Below are positions 1-9,776 of a stretch of 28,402 bases of DNA, one piece after another (position 1 is the first letter of the stretch; every line of letters starts with the position of its first letter). Made by a program: the position numbers and the translations under genes. The DNA comes from an uncultured Thiomonas sp. GTDB taxonomy: Bacteria; Pseudomonadota; Gammaproteobacteria; Burkholderiales; Burkholderiaceae_C. The DNA lies in the NCBI GenBank assembly GCA_937927695.1, contig CALBRU010000214.1, forward strand, positions 1 to 28,402, given 5' to 3'. Below the pieces are notes generated by a model. It did no database searches and was not told the origin of the DNA. It saw only the letters and a list, made by a program, of their open reading frames with translations.

Positions 1-213
1 GCCATGCTGCTCGATTTTTCCGGCTGGTTCCTCACCAAGCAGAACCCGGACTTTGCCTGGTTCGTGCTCATCGGCGGTGCACTCTCGTGTCCGATCGCCA
101 TGATGGAGATGGGCGTGGCGCTGTTCGATATGTGGATCGGCCTGCCCAAATTCCTCATGCAGCGCATCGTTACCGAAGTGCCCAAGACGGTAGTGCGCAC
201 GGCCACAGCCTGA
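1..213 (+). CDS. C-terminal part of an unrecognised membrane protein (5' end may lie outside the window)
   Basis: An open frame runs from the first base to a TGA at 211-213. An ATG at base 4 could start a 69-residue protein, but the frame is open upstream, so this may be only the tail of a longer gene. The sequence is hydrophobic, with one clear membrane segment (about residues 18-45, rich in Ala, Gly, Met and Phe) and a basic C-terminus. I do not recognise the family. A strong intrinsic terminator 20 bases downstream supports this as a genuine gene end. Confidence 0.55.
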   Translation, partial: AMLLDFSGWFLTKQNPDFAWFVLIGGALSCPIAMMEMGVALFDMWIGLPKFLMQRIVTEVPKTVVRTATA

Positions 214-232
214 TCATTTTTACGTTTTACCG

Positions 233-256
233 ACCCCGCTGATGCGGGGTTTTTTC
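233..256 (+). terminator. Rho-independent terminator after the first gene
   Basis: ACCCCGC, a TGAT loop and GCGGGGT form a seven-pair GC-rich stem (233-239 with 244-250), followed at once by a run of T. It separates the upstream membrane gene from glmU. Confidence 0.9.
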
Positions 257-306
257 AGCTTTTCGCGCAGGAAATTTCGTCATTCCCGCTCTTTAGAATG
301 CGCGGC

Positions 307-1698
307 ATGACTACCGCCCAAACCCCCTCCTCCGCCCTTTCCGTCGTCGTCCTTGCCGCGGGCAAGGGCACGCGCATGCGCTCCGATTCCCCCAAGGTGC
401 TGCAACCGCTTGCGGGCAAACCGCTGCTCGGCCATGTGCTCGATACCGTGCATCACCTGGCGGCCGATCGCGCGGTGGTGGTCACCGGCTTTGGCGCGCA
501 GCGGGTACAGGAAACGTTCGCGCATCTGCCAAGTCTGCGCTTTGCGCTGCAGGAGCCGCAGCTCGGCACCGGCCATGCGGTGCAGCAGGCGCTGCCCGAC
601 CTGCCGGGTGACGGCGTGTGCCTGGTGCTCTATGGCGACGTGCCGCTGGCGCCCGCCGCCAGTCTGGCGCCGCTGGTGGCGCAGGCGCAGACCGGCGCGC
701 TCGCCCTGCTCACCGTCGAGCTGGACGACCCCACAGGCTATGGCCGCATTCTGCGCAACGCCGACGGCGCGGTGCAGGGCATCGTCGAACACAAGGACGC
801 CACGCCTGCGCAGCGCGCGGTGCGCGAATGCAACACCGGCATTCTGTGCGCGCCGCTGCCCGCCCTGCGGCGCTGGCTGGGCCAGTTACGCAACGACAAC
901 GCGCAGGGCGAGTATTACCTCACCGACGTGGTGGCCCTGGCCGTGGCCGACGGCGTGCCAGTGCGCGCATCCACCGTGGCCGACGCGGACGATGTGCTCG
1001 GCGTGAACGACCGCAGCCAGCTCGCGCATCTGGAGCGCGTGGTGCAACTGCGCACTGCGCGCCGCCTGCTCGACGCCGGTGTCACCCTGGCCGACCCGAG
1101 CCGCATCGACGTGCGCGGCGCACTGCACTGCGGCCGCGACGTGTTCATCGACGTGGGCTGCGTGTTCGAAGGTGAAGTGCATCTGGCCGACGGCGCCCGC
1201 GTGGGGCCCTACGCCGTGCTGCGCAATGTGCGCGTTGGCGCGGGCACGGTGGTGCACCCCTTCTGCCATCTCGATGGCGCGAGCATCGGCACGGGCGCGA
1301 TCATCGGCCCCTTCGCCCGGCTGCGGCCCGCAACTGCCTTGGCCGATGGCGTGCACATCGGCAACTTTGTCGAAGTCAAGAACGGCACACTGGGCCCGGG
1401 CTCCAAGGCCAACCACCTCAGCTATGTGGGCGACGCCACTGTGGGCGCGCGGGTCAATATCGGCGCGGGCACCATCGTGGCCAACTACGACGGCGCCAAC
1501 AAGCACCGCACCGTGATTGAAGACGACGCGCACACCGGCTCCAACTCGGTGCTGGTCGCGCCCATCACCATCGGTGCGGGCGCTACGGTGGGCGCGGGTT
1601 CCACGGTGAGCAAAAACGTGCCAGCGGGCAAGCTCACGGTCGCGCGCGCCAAGGCCGTCACCCTCGATGGCTGGACCCGCCCGGTCAAGAAAAAATAA
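307..1698 (+). CDS. glmU: Bifunctional N-acetylglucosamine-1-phosphate uridyltransferase / glucosamine-1-phosphate acetyltransferase GlmU
   Basis: GlmU makes UDP-GlcNAc in the cytoplasm: it acetylates glucosamine-1-phosphate with acetyl-CoA, then transfers UMP from UTP. The N-terminal nucleotidyltransferase shows LAAGKGTRM at residues 16-24, a GTGHAVQQ motif, YGDVPL and a VEHKDA motif. The C-terminal half is a left-handed beta-helix of hexapeptide repeats containing the RLRP and GAGTIVANYDGANK acetyltransferase motifs, ending GWTRP plus lysines. The product is 463 residues, close to the usual ~456. The ATG at 307 is preferred over the in-frame ATG at 298 because it leaves a short N-terminal lead before the nucleotide-binding loop; no strong ribosome site decides between them. 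Its last 14 bases overlap the convergent Lrp-type gene. glmS, which supplies the upstream precursor, lies just beyond. Confidence 0.97.
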   Translation: MTTAQTPSSALSVVVLAAGKGTRMRSDSPKVLQPLAGKPLLGHVLDTVHHLAADRAVVVTGFGAQRVQETFAHLPSLRFALQEPQLGTGHAVQQALPDLPGDGVCLVLYGDVPLAPAASLAPLVAQAQTGALALLTVELDDPTGYGRILRNADGAVQGIVEHKDATPAQRAVRECNTGILCAPLPALRRWLGQLRNDNAQGEYYLTDVVALAVADGVPVRASTVADADDVLGVNDRSQLAHLERVVQLRTARRLLDAGVTLADPSRIDVRGALHCGRDVFIDVGCVFEGEVHLADGARVGPYAVLRNVRVGAGTVVHPFCHLDGASIGTGAIIGPFARLRPATALADGVHIGNFVEVKNGTLGPGSKANHLSYVGDATVGARVNIGAGTIVANYDGANKHRTVIEDDAHTGSNSVLVAPITIGAGATVGAGSTVSKNVPAGKLTVARAKAVTLDGWTRPVKKK

Positions 1699-2170
1699 GC
1701 CCAGGCACCCGCGGCGCGAACTTGCTGCGGTACACCGAAAAAAACGCCCGCACATTGCGCACCTGATTCGCTGCGGTGAGCAGCCGGTGCACCAGGGCGT
1801 GATAGGCCGCCATGTCCGCGACCAGCAACACCAGCACAAAGTCGGGCCCGGGCGATACGCGGTAGCACTGCTGCACCTCGGGCACGTCGGCCACCAGCGC
1901 CTCGAACGCCGTCATGCGCTCGGCCGCCTGCTCGGCCAGGGTGATCTCGACAATCACGGTCAGCCCCGCACCCACCCGCTCGGGGTTGAGCACGGCGATG
2001 CGCCGCTCGATCACCCCCGCCTCCACCAGCCGCCGCACCCGGCGCAGACAGGTGGGCGGCGTGAGATGCGCGCGCTGCGCCAGCTCTTGGTTGCTCAGCG
2101 CGCAATCCTGCTGCAGCACATCCAGCAAGCGCCGGTCGGCTTCGTCCAGTTCAATCGGTTCCATTTTCAT
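1685..2170 (-). CDS. Lrp/AsnC-family transcriptional regulator
   Basis: A 161-residue protein with the standard Lrp/AsnC architecture. An N-terminal helix-turn-helix (about residues 8-60, with DxxDRRLLDVLQ, then SNQELAQRA and TPPTCLRRVRRL) is followed by an RAM-type effector and oligomerisation domain (about 70-150, with GPDFVLVLLV). Such regulators bind DNA as multimers and usually respond to amino acids. The effector cannot be read from sequence. It is divergent from glmS and overlaps the end of glmU by 14 bases. An inverted repeat ATTCCA (2169-2174) / TGGAAT (2190-2195) covers its start codon and could be an autoregulatory site. Whether it controls glmS is inference from position only. Confidence 0.9.
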   Translation of the reverse strand: MKMEPIELDEADRRLLDVLQQDCALSNQELAQRAHLTPPTCLRRVRRLVEAGVIERRIAVLNPERVGAGLTVIVEITLAEQAAERMTAFEALVADVPEVQQCYRVSPGPDFVLVLLVADMAAYHALVHRLLTAANQVRNVRAFFSVYRSKFAPRVPGLIFS

Positions 2171-2238
2171 TCCATTTTTTTGTTATTTTTGGAATTTTAT
2201 TGCAGGCACTAATAGTGGTGGAATTAGCAATCATTTTT

Positions 2239-2265
2239 CGTGAAATATTGCCGACTCATTTCACG
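2239..2265. promoter_or_regulatory. Perfect inverted repeat in the lrp-glmS intergenic region; candidate operator or leader hairpin
   Basis: CGTGAAAT at 2239-2246 is the exact reverse complement of ATTTCACG at 2258-2265, with an 11-base spacer. It lies 48 bases upstream of the glmS start codon in an AT-rich region shared with the divergent Lrp-type gene. The spacing of about two helical turns between half-site centres fits a dimeric repressor site, but an RNA hairpin in the glmS leader is also possible. No known regulator is assigned. Confidence 0.45.
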
Positions 2266-2312
2266 GGCGCCTACCTATCATGGCGGCCAACGCAACCCTA
2301 GGGAGTCTGTTC

Positions 2313-4148
<1,836 letters not shown>

Positions 4149-4234
4149 TGAGGGCGAGGCGAGCCATACCGTTTTTGGTTTGCGCGAGCCTCGTCAAAAC
4201 ATCGTGCAAGAAGAAGATGCGGCAAAAGCACGCT

Positions 4235-4660
4235 CTATGGTTTGACTGTGACCAGCACAGCAATAACCAACAAGCAAACGACAACGACAGCAGGGCTGTG
4301 CCTTAGCCAGGAGGATTTGGACGCAGGGGCATTCTCCATGCGCTTGCGTAGCGTGGCCGTCAATACACCATGCAACGCAGACAAGGCTACGACCAACACG
4401 ATTTTGGCGGTCAGCCATCCCTGACCCAACCATCCGCCCCATACAGCGAGGCCCAGGCCGGTTGCCCAAACGACCCCCAAGGCCGGCGTAGTCACACGGC
4501 GATCCCACAACAGGGCGGCATGCGCAATACGCTTGTCGTTGGGTAGAAGCACTCCGCTCCCCAAAGTCCAGCCTGATGCCACAACAGCCAAGAGCGTAAG
4601 CCCGCCAGTAAAGATGAGTGCGGCCGCAATATGCAGGCTTTTAATCCAGAGGTATGTCAT
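4235..4660 (-). CDS. CopD-like integral membrane protein
   Basis: A 141-residue, mostly hydrophobic protein with about four predicted membrane segments (roughly residues 7-30, 55-75, 80-102 and 120-139). The N-terminal pattern WIKSLHIAAALIFTGG, with a His in the first helix, and the later LSALHG segment resemble small CopD/HemJ-like membrane proteins, some of which bind haem or take part in copper handling. That assignment is by resemblance only. The start at 4660 overlaps the stop of the upstream DUF3817-like gene in an ATGA arrangement, which fixes the start and implies translational coupling. A longer frame extends upstream but would read through that neighbour. It ends 86 bases from the convergent glmS. 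Confidence 0.75.
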   Translation of the reverse strand: MTYLWIKSLHIAAALIFTGGLTLLAVVASGWTLGSGVLLPNDKRIAHAALLWDRRVTTPALGVVWATGLGLAVWGGWLGQGWLTAKIVLVVALSALHGVLTATLRKRMENAPASKSSWLRHSPAVVVVCLLVIAVLVTVKP

Positions 4661-4983
4661 CGCAGGGCCCGCCAACTGTAGATGCCACCGAAGGGCACGA
4701 ATGCAGCAAGCAGCAACTTTGCTCCTGTCCGCCCCGAGATGCTCCCTGCCGCCATAGCTTGCACGACCATCCATCCAAAAACCAAAAATACAAATCCGTG
4801 GATGGGGCCCATCACTTCAACTGCGAGCGGGTATCCCGCCAAGTGCTTCAACGGCACGGCAACGAGTAGCAATGCCAGCAGCGTGGTCGCCTCGACGAGA
4901 CAGAACACACGAAGTATCGAGAGGCGAGGTTTGGGGGTGAATGGTGAGCCACTGACGCTGCTCTCACGATCTTGAAGATTCAT
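4657..4983 (-). CDS. DUF3817-like small integral membrane protein
   Basis: A 108-residue protein. A polar N-terminus (about residues 1-22) is followed by three predicted membrane segments. The first runs through RVFCLVEATTLLALLL and leads into VPLKHLAG; the second contains GPIHGFVFLVFGWMV; the third lies near the C-terminus and ends in WRAL. The order 'E..T.LLL...PLK...G' then 'GPIHG..F' is the DUF3817 pattern, a family of unknown function. The start at 4983 is chosen because upstream in-frame codons run into the divergent promoter area. It is the first gene of a two-gene unit with the CopD-like gene and is divergent from the GlxA-type regulator, its likely controller by position. Confidence 0.75.
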   Translation of the reverse strand: MNLQDRESSVSGSPFTPKPRLSILRVFCLVEATTLLALLLVAVPLKHLAGYPLAVEVMGPIHGFVFLVFGWMVVQAMAAGSISGRTGAKLLLAAFVPFGGIYSWRALR

Positions 4984-5027
4984 GCCGCCATTCTTCGCAA
5001 AATGCGTATAGTGGAAAAGTGGCTGAA

Positions 5028-5056
5028 TTGACATTATTCGACTGTTTTCAGACAAT
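5028..5056 (+). promoter_or_regulatory. Candidate sigma-70 promoter for the GlxA-type regulator
   Basis: TTGACA at 5028-5033 matches the -35 consensus perfectly. After a 17-base spacer, GACAAT at 5051-5056 matches four of six bases of the -10 element. Predicted initiation about seven bases downstream would leave a leader of roughly 38 bases before the ATG at 5101. Confidence 0.5.
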
Positions 5057-5100
5057 CCACAGCGAACCTACAAACCAGCAAGTTGATTGGTCAACTCAGC

Positions 5101-6078
5101 ATGAAATCAACTCGAACCCAAGCGCTCAAACCGCACCGCATGGCCTGCCTTGCCCTACCTGGCGTGTTGTCCTTCGATCTTGCAACTGCCTGCGAAACCT
5201 TTCGCTATGCGACGAGCGCGGCCGGCCAACCTTGTTACCAAGTGGCTGTGTGTGCAGAGCAGCCCGAACTGGATGCTGGCGTGTTCAGCCTGCGCATCAA
5301 ACACGACCTGACGCCGCTGGAAACCGCTGACACCATCATCGTGCCGGGCATCTTTTTGCCGCAGATGTCGGTGAGTCCGACCGTTGTAGAGGCGCTGCGT
5401 AAGGCGGCTCGACGAGGGACGCGGATCGCCTCAATTTGCACGGGTGCATTTGTGTTGGCCGAAGCGGGCTTGCTGAATGGATTGCGTGCAACCACGCACT
5501 GGGCCGCGGCGCCTGAGTTGGCTCAACGGTATCCCGCCGTCGACGTGGACCCTGCAGTGCTCTTCGTCGACAACGGTCAGATCCTCACGTCAGCCGGAGC
5601 GGCCGCGGGGCTTGATCTCTGCCTGCACATGATCCGATCTGACTTCGGCGCCGCAATCGCTGCCCATGTCGCGCGGTTGTCTGTGGTGCCCCTCCAGCGC
5701 GAAGGTGGGCAGGCCCAGTTCATTCCGCCGACAACCGCGTCTACCGACAGAAACCTACACCCCCTGATCACCTGGACACTGGCCAACTTGAATCAGCCGC
5801 TCACCATCTCGTCCATGGCAGATCAGGCGCGCAGCAGTACGCGAACGCTGCACAGGCGTTTCACCGAGCAGTTTGGAGAATCGCCCTCTCAATGGCTCAT
5901 TCGAATGCGGGTACGGCGTGCACAAGAGCTTCTCGAGAGCACCAAACTTTCGGTGGAGCAGATCGTGAGTGAGGTGGGACTTGGGTCAACTGCCAACTTC
6001 AGGCTGCATTTTCAACGCATCTCGGGGGTAAGCCCAAGGCAGCACCGGAGGAATTTCGGCGGCCGTGACCTGCGTTGA
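5101..6078 (+). CDS. GlxA-family transcriptional regulator (DJ-1/PfpI-like domain plus AraC-type HTH)
   Basis: A 325-residue cytoplasmic regulator. The N-terminal half (about residues 12-190) is a DJ-1/PfpI-like amidotransferase fold: it carries the conserved elbow ICTGAFVLAEAGLL with Cys113, then ATTHWA, the family hallmark. In this family the domain acts as a ligand sensor rather than a proven enzyme. The C-terminal part (about 215-320) is an AraC double helix-turn-helix, with SSTRTLHRRFTEQFGESP in the first and VEQIVSEVGLGSTANFRLHF in the second. The start is the ATG at 5101; a TTG at 5083 is in frame, and neither has a clear ribosome site. The divergent two-gene membrane unit is the most likely target. 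The ligand is unknown. Confidence 0.88.
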   Translation: MKSTRTQALKPHRMACLALPGVLSFDLATACETFRYATSAAGQPCYQVAVCAEQPELDAGVFSLRIKHDLTPLETADTIIVPGIFLPQMSVSPTVVEALRKAARRGTRIASICTGAFVLAEAGLLNGLRATTHWAAAPELAQRYPAVDVDPAVLFVDNGQILTSAGAAAGLDLCLHMIRSDFGAAIAAHVARLSVVPLQREGGQAQFIPPTTASTDRNLHPLITWTLANLNQPLTISSMADQARSSTRTLHRRFTEQFGESPSQWLIRMRVRRAQELLESTKLSVEQIVSEVGLGSTANFRLHFQRISGVSPRQHRRNFGGRDLR

Positions 6079-6113
6079 TGATCGCGACGCCCTGCCAAGG
6101 TGCTTCTCCATTG

Positions 6114-6149
6114 AACCCTGCCTTCATCGGGTACGACGTTGGCAGGGTT
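6114..6149. repeat. Inverted repeat downstream of the GlxA-type gene (possible weak terminator)
   Basis: AACCCTGCC (6114-6122) and GGCAGGGTT (6141-6149) are a perfect nine-base inverted repeat with an 18-base loop, located 36 bases after the regulator's stop codon. There is no immediate T run (a TTTT occurs later), so termination is uncertain. The remainder of 6079-6293 shows no convincing gene. Confidence 0.4.
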
Positions 6150-6293
6150 GGCGATTGTTTTGTCCCACGGGTACGTGAGCAAAGTCGATGCAGCTTCTCA
6201 GGGATCGAATCTGCGGCGACCGGACATGGCAGCCCTTTGAGGCGACTGCCGCCATGAATACATGGAGGGGTCTCGCGTCAATCGTGAAACAGT

Positions 6294-7721
6294 TCAGTGA
6301 GCGCCTTGCACCGGCATCGACGTCCTTGCCACCCGCATCACACTGAACAAAGCGCCCAGCGCCGCCATGCCGGTGGCGACGAGCAGGCCGACCTGAGGGG
6401 CGTGGTCTCCGGTCACCAGATGAAACACCAGAGAACTGGCCACCGCGCCAGCGGTCTGGCCTGAGAGCCGCGCGGTGGCCTGCATGCCACCGGCCGCCGC
6501 GCTGCGGGCCCGAGGCGCGGCGAGCAGCATGTTGCGGTTGTTCGGCACCTGGAAGAAGCCGAAGCCCAGGCCGCACAACACGGTACTGGCGACGAGGGGC
6601 AGAAGGTGCTGCTCCTGCGTTATCCAGGCGGCCAGCAGCAGGCCCGCGGCCAGGCAGACGGCGCCAAAGGTGCAGAGGGCGGCGGTGGATACGCGGTCGG
6701 CTAGGCGCCCGGCCCAAGGGGCGGCCACGGCCACCGTCAGGGGCCAGGGGGTCAATGCGAGGCCGGTGACCAGTGCGCTTTCACCGAGGCGGTTCTGGAA
6801 GTCGAAGACCAGGGCGACGATGCCTGCGATCTGCGCCCCGAAGCAGCAGATCGAGGCGAACACCGACAGCCGAAACGCGGGCACGCGCAGAAGATCAAGC
6901 GGAATGAGCGGCGCTTCAACCCGCCATTCGCGCGCGATCAGCGCTGCAAAAGCCGCAACAGCCACTGCCATCAGCACGGCGCCTTGCGCGGGCGAGGCCG
7001 CGAGCCGGTCGACACCGAGGACGAGCGTGGCAAAACCCAGGGCGTTCAGGGCCATGCTGGGCAGATCGAGTGGGCGCTGACCCGGTGCGCTCTGTGGCAG
7101 AAGCCGCAGAGCCAGCAGGGTGACCAAGCCAACCGGCAGGTTGACGGCAAACAGCCAGCGCCAGTCGGCCAGCGAGAGAATCACCGCGCCGATGGTCGGC
7201 CCGGCTGCTGAGGACAAGGCCACGGTCAGTGCGCTCCAGCCGATGGCCCGGCCCAGCATGCGCTGCGGCACGATGGCGCGCAGCAAAGCGGCGTTGAGCG
7301 CCATGATGCCCGCGCCGCCCAATCCCTGAATGAAACGCGCGACCACTAGCCAGCCGAAGCTCGGCGCCATGACGCACAGGGCCGAGGCCAGAGTGAACAC
7401 CGCCACGCCGCCGACGTAGAGCGTGCGATGCCCGATCTTGTCGCCGATGGCCGCGCAGGGGAACAGCGCCATGACCAGGGCCATCTGGTAGGCCGTGACC
7501 ACCCAGATCGCCTGCGACGCACTGACGCGCAATTCGGTGGAAATCGTGGGCAGGGCGACGTTGACGATGGTGCCGTCGAGCACGACCAGCACCGTCGCGA
7601 GCAACACGCCGACCAGCGCCCAGAGCTGGCCGGGTTCGAGGGAGTCGCCAGTGTCGGTCTGCGGGTTGGGAACTGCTTCGGTGCGAGGCTGGGTCGGTTT
7701 GAGGGGAGAAGGGTTTTGCAT
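6294..7721 (-). CDS. DHA2-type major facilitator superfamily exporter
   Basis: A 475-residue inner-membrane protein with a polar N-terminus of about 30 residues and roughly 14 predicted membrane segments, the DHA2 (EmrB/QacA-like) layout of proton-driven drug exporters. Motif D1 is seen as LDGTIVNVALP at the end of helix 1. GDKIGHRTLYVGG in the loop after helix 2 is the MFS motif A region. RFIQGLGGAGIMA is helix 4 and SSAAGPTIGA is the motif C antiporter signature in helix 5. The substrate cannot be read. It is transcribed away from the LysR-type gene, with 142 bases between start codons, an arrangement in which the LysR protein usually controls the exporter. No strong ribosome site is visible before the ATG at 7721. 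Confidence 0.9.
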   Translation of the reverse strand: MQNPSPLKPTQPRTEAVPNPQTDTGDSLEPGQLWALVGVLLATVLVVLDGTIVNVALPTISTELRVSASQAIWVVTAYQMALVMALFPCAAIGDKIGHRTLYVGGVAVFTLASALCVMAPSFGWLVVARFIQGLGGAGIMALNAALLRAIVPQRMLGRAIGWSALTVALSSAAGPTIGAVILSLADWRWLFAVNLPVGLVTLLALRLLPQSAPGQRPLDLPSMALNALGFATLVLGVDRLAASPAQGAVLMAVAVAAFAALIAREWRVEAPLIPLDLLRVPAFRLSVFASICCFGAQIAGIVALVFDFQNRLGESALVTGLALTPWPLTVAVAAPWAGRLADRVSTAALCTFGAVCLAAGLLLAAWITQEQHLLPLVASTVLCGLGFGFFQVPNNRNMLLAAPRARSAAAGGMQATARLSGQTAGAVASSLVFHLVTGDHAPQVGLLVATGMAALGALFSVMRVARTSMPVQGAH

Positions 7722-7863
7722 GAATGGTGTGTGAATTCCGCTGATCTGCAGGGCACTCTATCAGTCGGGAATCAGTGGCGGAAGACGCAATGCCCGCAAG
7801 TTATAGTTGCATGAAACGCCATAGATGATCAGCCTGCGGTGCTGTCTTGATCGCCCTCCCCCG

Positions 7864-8805
7864 ATGGATCTCAATCTGCTTCCCGTACTCGATGCGCTGT
7901 TGAACGAATGCAGCGTGACGGCAGCCGCGCGGCGGCTCAACCTCAGCCCTTCGGCCATGAGCCGGGCGCTCACGCGCTTGCGCACCCTCACCGGCGACCC
8001 CTTGCTGGTGCGGGCCGGACGCAGTCTGGTGCTCACGCCGCATGCCGCGCAGTTGCGCAGCCAGGTGCCCGGACTCGCCCGGCAGATCGAAGACCTGCTC
8101 AAGCCGCCCCGCCAGACCCTCGATCTGACGCAGCTCGACCGCACCTTCACCGTTCGCGCCAACGAAGGATTCATCGACGTTTTCGGCGGACCGCTGGTCT
8201 CGGCTCTGGCGAGTCAGGCGCCACGGGCGCGCGTGCGGTTTGTGCTCAAGGCCGACAAGGATGCACGCCATCTGCGCGAGGGCCTGGCCGACCTGGAGAT
8301 CGGCGTGATGGGGCAGGCCGGGCCTGAGTTCCGTGTACAGGCGCTCTATCACGACCGCTTCGTCGGCGTGGTGCGCGCAGGCCACCCGTTGCTGGACGGG
8401 CCCGTGACCCCCGAGCGTTATGTAGCCTTCGGTCATGTCGTGGCGTCACGCCGCGGCCGACCGCAGGGGCCGGTGGACGAGGCGCTCTCGGCTCTCGGGA
8501 TGCAGCGCGACATCCGGGTGGTGGCGCCCGGCTTTCCCGCGGCGCTGGGCATCGCCCGCGCCACGGACCTGATCGCGCTCGCGCCGCTGTCATTCCTGCG
8601 CAGTGGCGCGGCTGCGGCGGAATATGGGGCGAGCGTCTTTCACGCTTTCACGCTGCCGGTGAGCACGCCGGGCATCACCATTTCGCAGTTGTGGCATCCG
8701 CGCCTGGACGCCGATCCTGCCCACCGCTGGCTGCGCGCACTGACCCGCGAGATCTGCCATCAGGAAGACGCTCGCCAGGATGCGCACCTGATCGGTGAGA
8801 CCTAA
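7864..8805 (+). CDS. LysR-family transcriptional regulator
   Basis: A 313-residue protein with a typical LysR plan. The winged helix-turn-helix occupies residues 1-60 (MDLNLLPVLDAL, then VTAAARRLNLSPSAMSRAL and DPLLVR), followed by a linker helix and a substrate-binding-like effector domain (about 90-295). The N-terminus resembles the NodD/SyrM-like subgroup that begins 'DLNLL..L.AL'. The ATG at 7864 is chosen because the HTH starts directly there; an upstream in-frame start at 7825 would add an implausible 13-residue lead. It is divergent from the DHA2 exporter gene and probably regulates it, but the inducer is unknown. Its stop codon overlaps the convergent srkA by four bases. Confidence 0.92.
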   Translation: MDLNLLPVLDALLNECSVTAAARRLNLSPSAMSRALTRLRTLTGDPLLVRAGRSLVLTPHAAQLRSQVPGLARQIEDLLKPPRQTLDLTQLDRTFTVRANEGFIDVFGGPLVSALASQAPRARVRFVLKADKDARHLREGLADLEIGVMGQAGPEFRVQALYHDRFVGVVRAGHPLLDGPVTPERYVAFGHVVASRRGRPQGPVDEALSALGMQRDIRVVAPGFPAALGIARATDLIALAPLSFLRSGAAAAEYGASVFHAFTLPVSTPGITISQLWHPRLDADPAHRWLRALTREICHQEDARQDAHLIGET

Positions 8806-9776
8806 ATCCGCGGCGGTTCCTGCATCAGCGCGACCTGCTCGCGCAACTCCAGGATGCGGTCCTGCCAGTAACGCACGCTGCCGAACCAGGGAAACGCCGC
8901 GGGGAACGCGGGGTCGGTCCAGCGGTTGGCGATCCAGGCGCTGTGATGCAGCAGGCGCAGGGTGCGCAGGGCTTCCACAAGGTGTTTCTCGCGATCGTCG
9001 AATTCGCGGAACATCTCGTAGCCGCGCAGCAGCGCCGCGAACTGACGTCGCATGTCAGCCTCGTCGCCAGAGAGCAGCATCCACAAATCCTGAATCGCAG
9101 GCCCGCTGCGGCTGTCGTCGAAATCGACGAAATGCGGGCCCTCGTCGGTCCAGAGCAGATTGCCCGGGTGGCAATCGCCATGCAGCCGGATCAGCGACAC
9201 GTCCCCAGCCCTCGCATAGGCCTGGCGCACGGTGTCGAGCGCCTGATCGACGATGCCCAGCCAGGCGGCGCGCAGGTCTTCTGGCAGCCAGCCGCCGTCA
9301 AACAGGAAGGTGCGCGAGGCCACGCCGAAGGTCTGCACATCCAGCGTGGGACGGGCTTGGTAGGCACGCGCGGCGCCAACGGCATGGAGCCTGCCGAGAG
9401 AGCGGCCCAACCATTCCAGCGTCTCGTCCTGTTCGATCTCTGGAGTGCGCCCGCCCTGGCGCGCGAACAGGGCCAGGCGATGCCCGGCGACAGCATGCAG
9501 GGTGCGGCCGCCCAAGAGCAGGGGTGGCACAACCGGCACCTCGCGCTCGGCCAGTTCCAGGGTGAAAGCGTGCTCTTCCAGAATGGCCGCGTCGCTCCAG
9601 CGGCCGGGGCGGTAGAACTTGGCGATGCGCTGGCTGCCGTCTTCCAGGCCCACCTGAAAAACCCGGTTCTCGTAACTATTGAGCTGCAGCAGCGTGCCGT
9701 CGCAGCGCAGGCCAAGGCTGTCGATGGCGTCGAGCACGCCATCGGGGCTGAGGTCAGCGTAGGTGAGCTGAGACAT
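8802..9776 (-). CDS. srkA: Stress-response serine/threonine kinase SrkA (RdoA/YihE family)
   Basis: SrkA phosphorylates proteins on Ser/Thr and in E. coli protects against stress-induced death and supports Cpx responses. The 324-residue product follows the family along its length: PLNSYENRVFQV-like substrate loop (LNSYENRVFQV), KFYRPGRW with the ATP-binding Lys, ILEEHAF, the catalytic loop RLHGDCHPGN and the metal-binding FVDFDDSRSGPAIQDLWML, ending with LMQEPP. E. coli SrkA is 328 residues. The start at 9776 gives the family N-terminus; an in-frame ATG at 9803, directly abutting the yaeQ stop, would add nine residues encoded by a short direct repeat. It is the last gene of a probable MFS-yaeQ-srkA operon. 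Confidence 0.95.
   Translation of the reverse strand: MSQLTYADLSPDGVLDAIDSLGLRCDGTLLQLNSYENRVFQVGLEDGSQRIAKFYRPGRWSDAAILEEHAFTLELAEREVPVVPPLLLGGRTLHAVAGHRLALFARQGGRTPEIEQDETLEWLGRSLGRLHAVGAARAYQARPTLDVQTFGVASRTFLFDGGWLPEDLRAAWLGIVDQALDTVRQAYARAGDVSLIRLHGDCHPGNLLWTDEGPHFVDFDDSRSGPAIQDLWMLLSGDEADMRRQFAALLRGYEMFREFDDREKHLVEALRTLRLLHHSAWIANRWTDPAFPAAFPWFGSVRYWQDRILELREQVALMQEPPRI

Noticed and set aside
886..1839. Long minus-strand open frame opposite glmU
   Set aside because: It mirrors glmU in a high-GC region and has the His/Ala/Val-rich composition of an antisense shadow; glmU is certain.
2171..2312. Possible glmS riboswitch or ribozyme
   Set aside because: The leader is short and AT-rich and shows no glmS ribozyme-like conserved core; that element is typical of Firmicutes.
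4155..4193. CGAGGC / GCCTCG inverted repeat between glmS and the convergent CopD-like gene, considered as a terminator
   Set aside because: The stem is only six pairs with a long loop and no T run after it, so termination is not supported.
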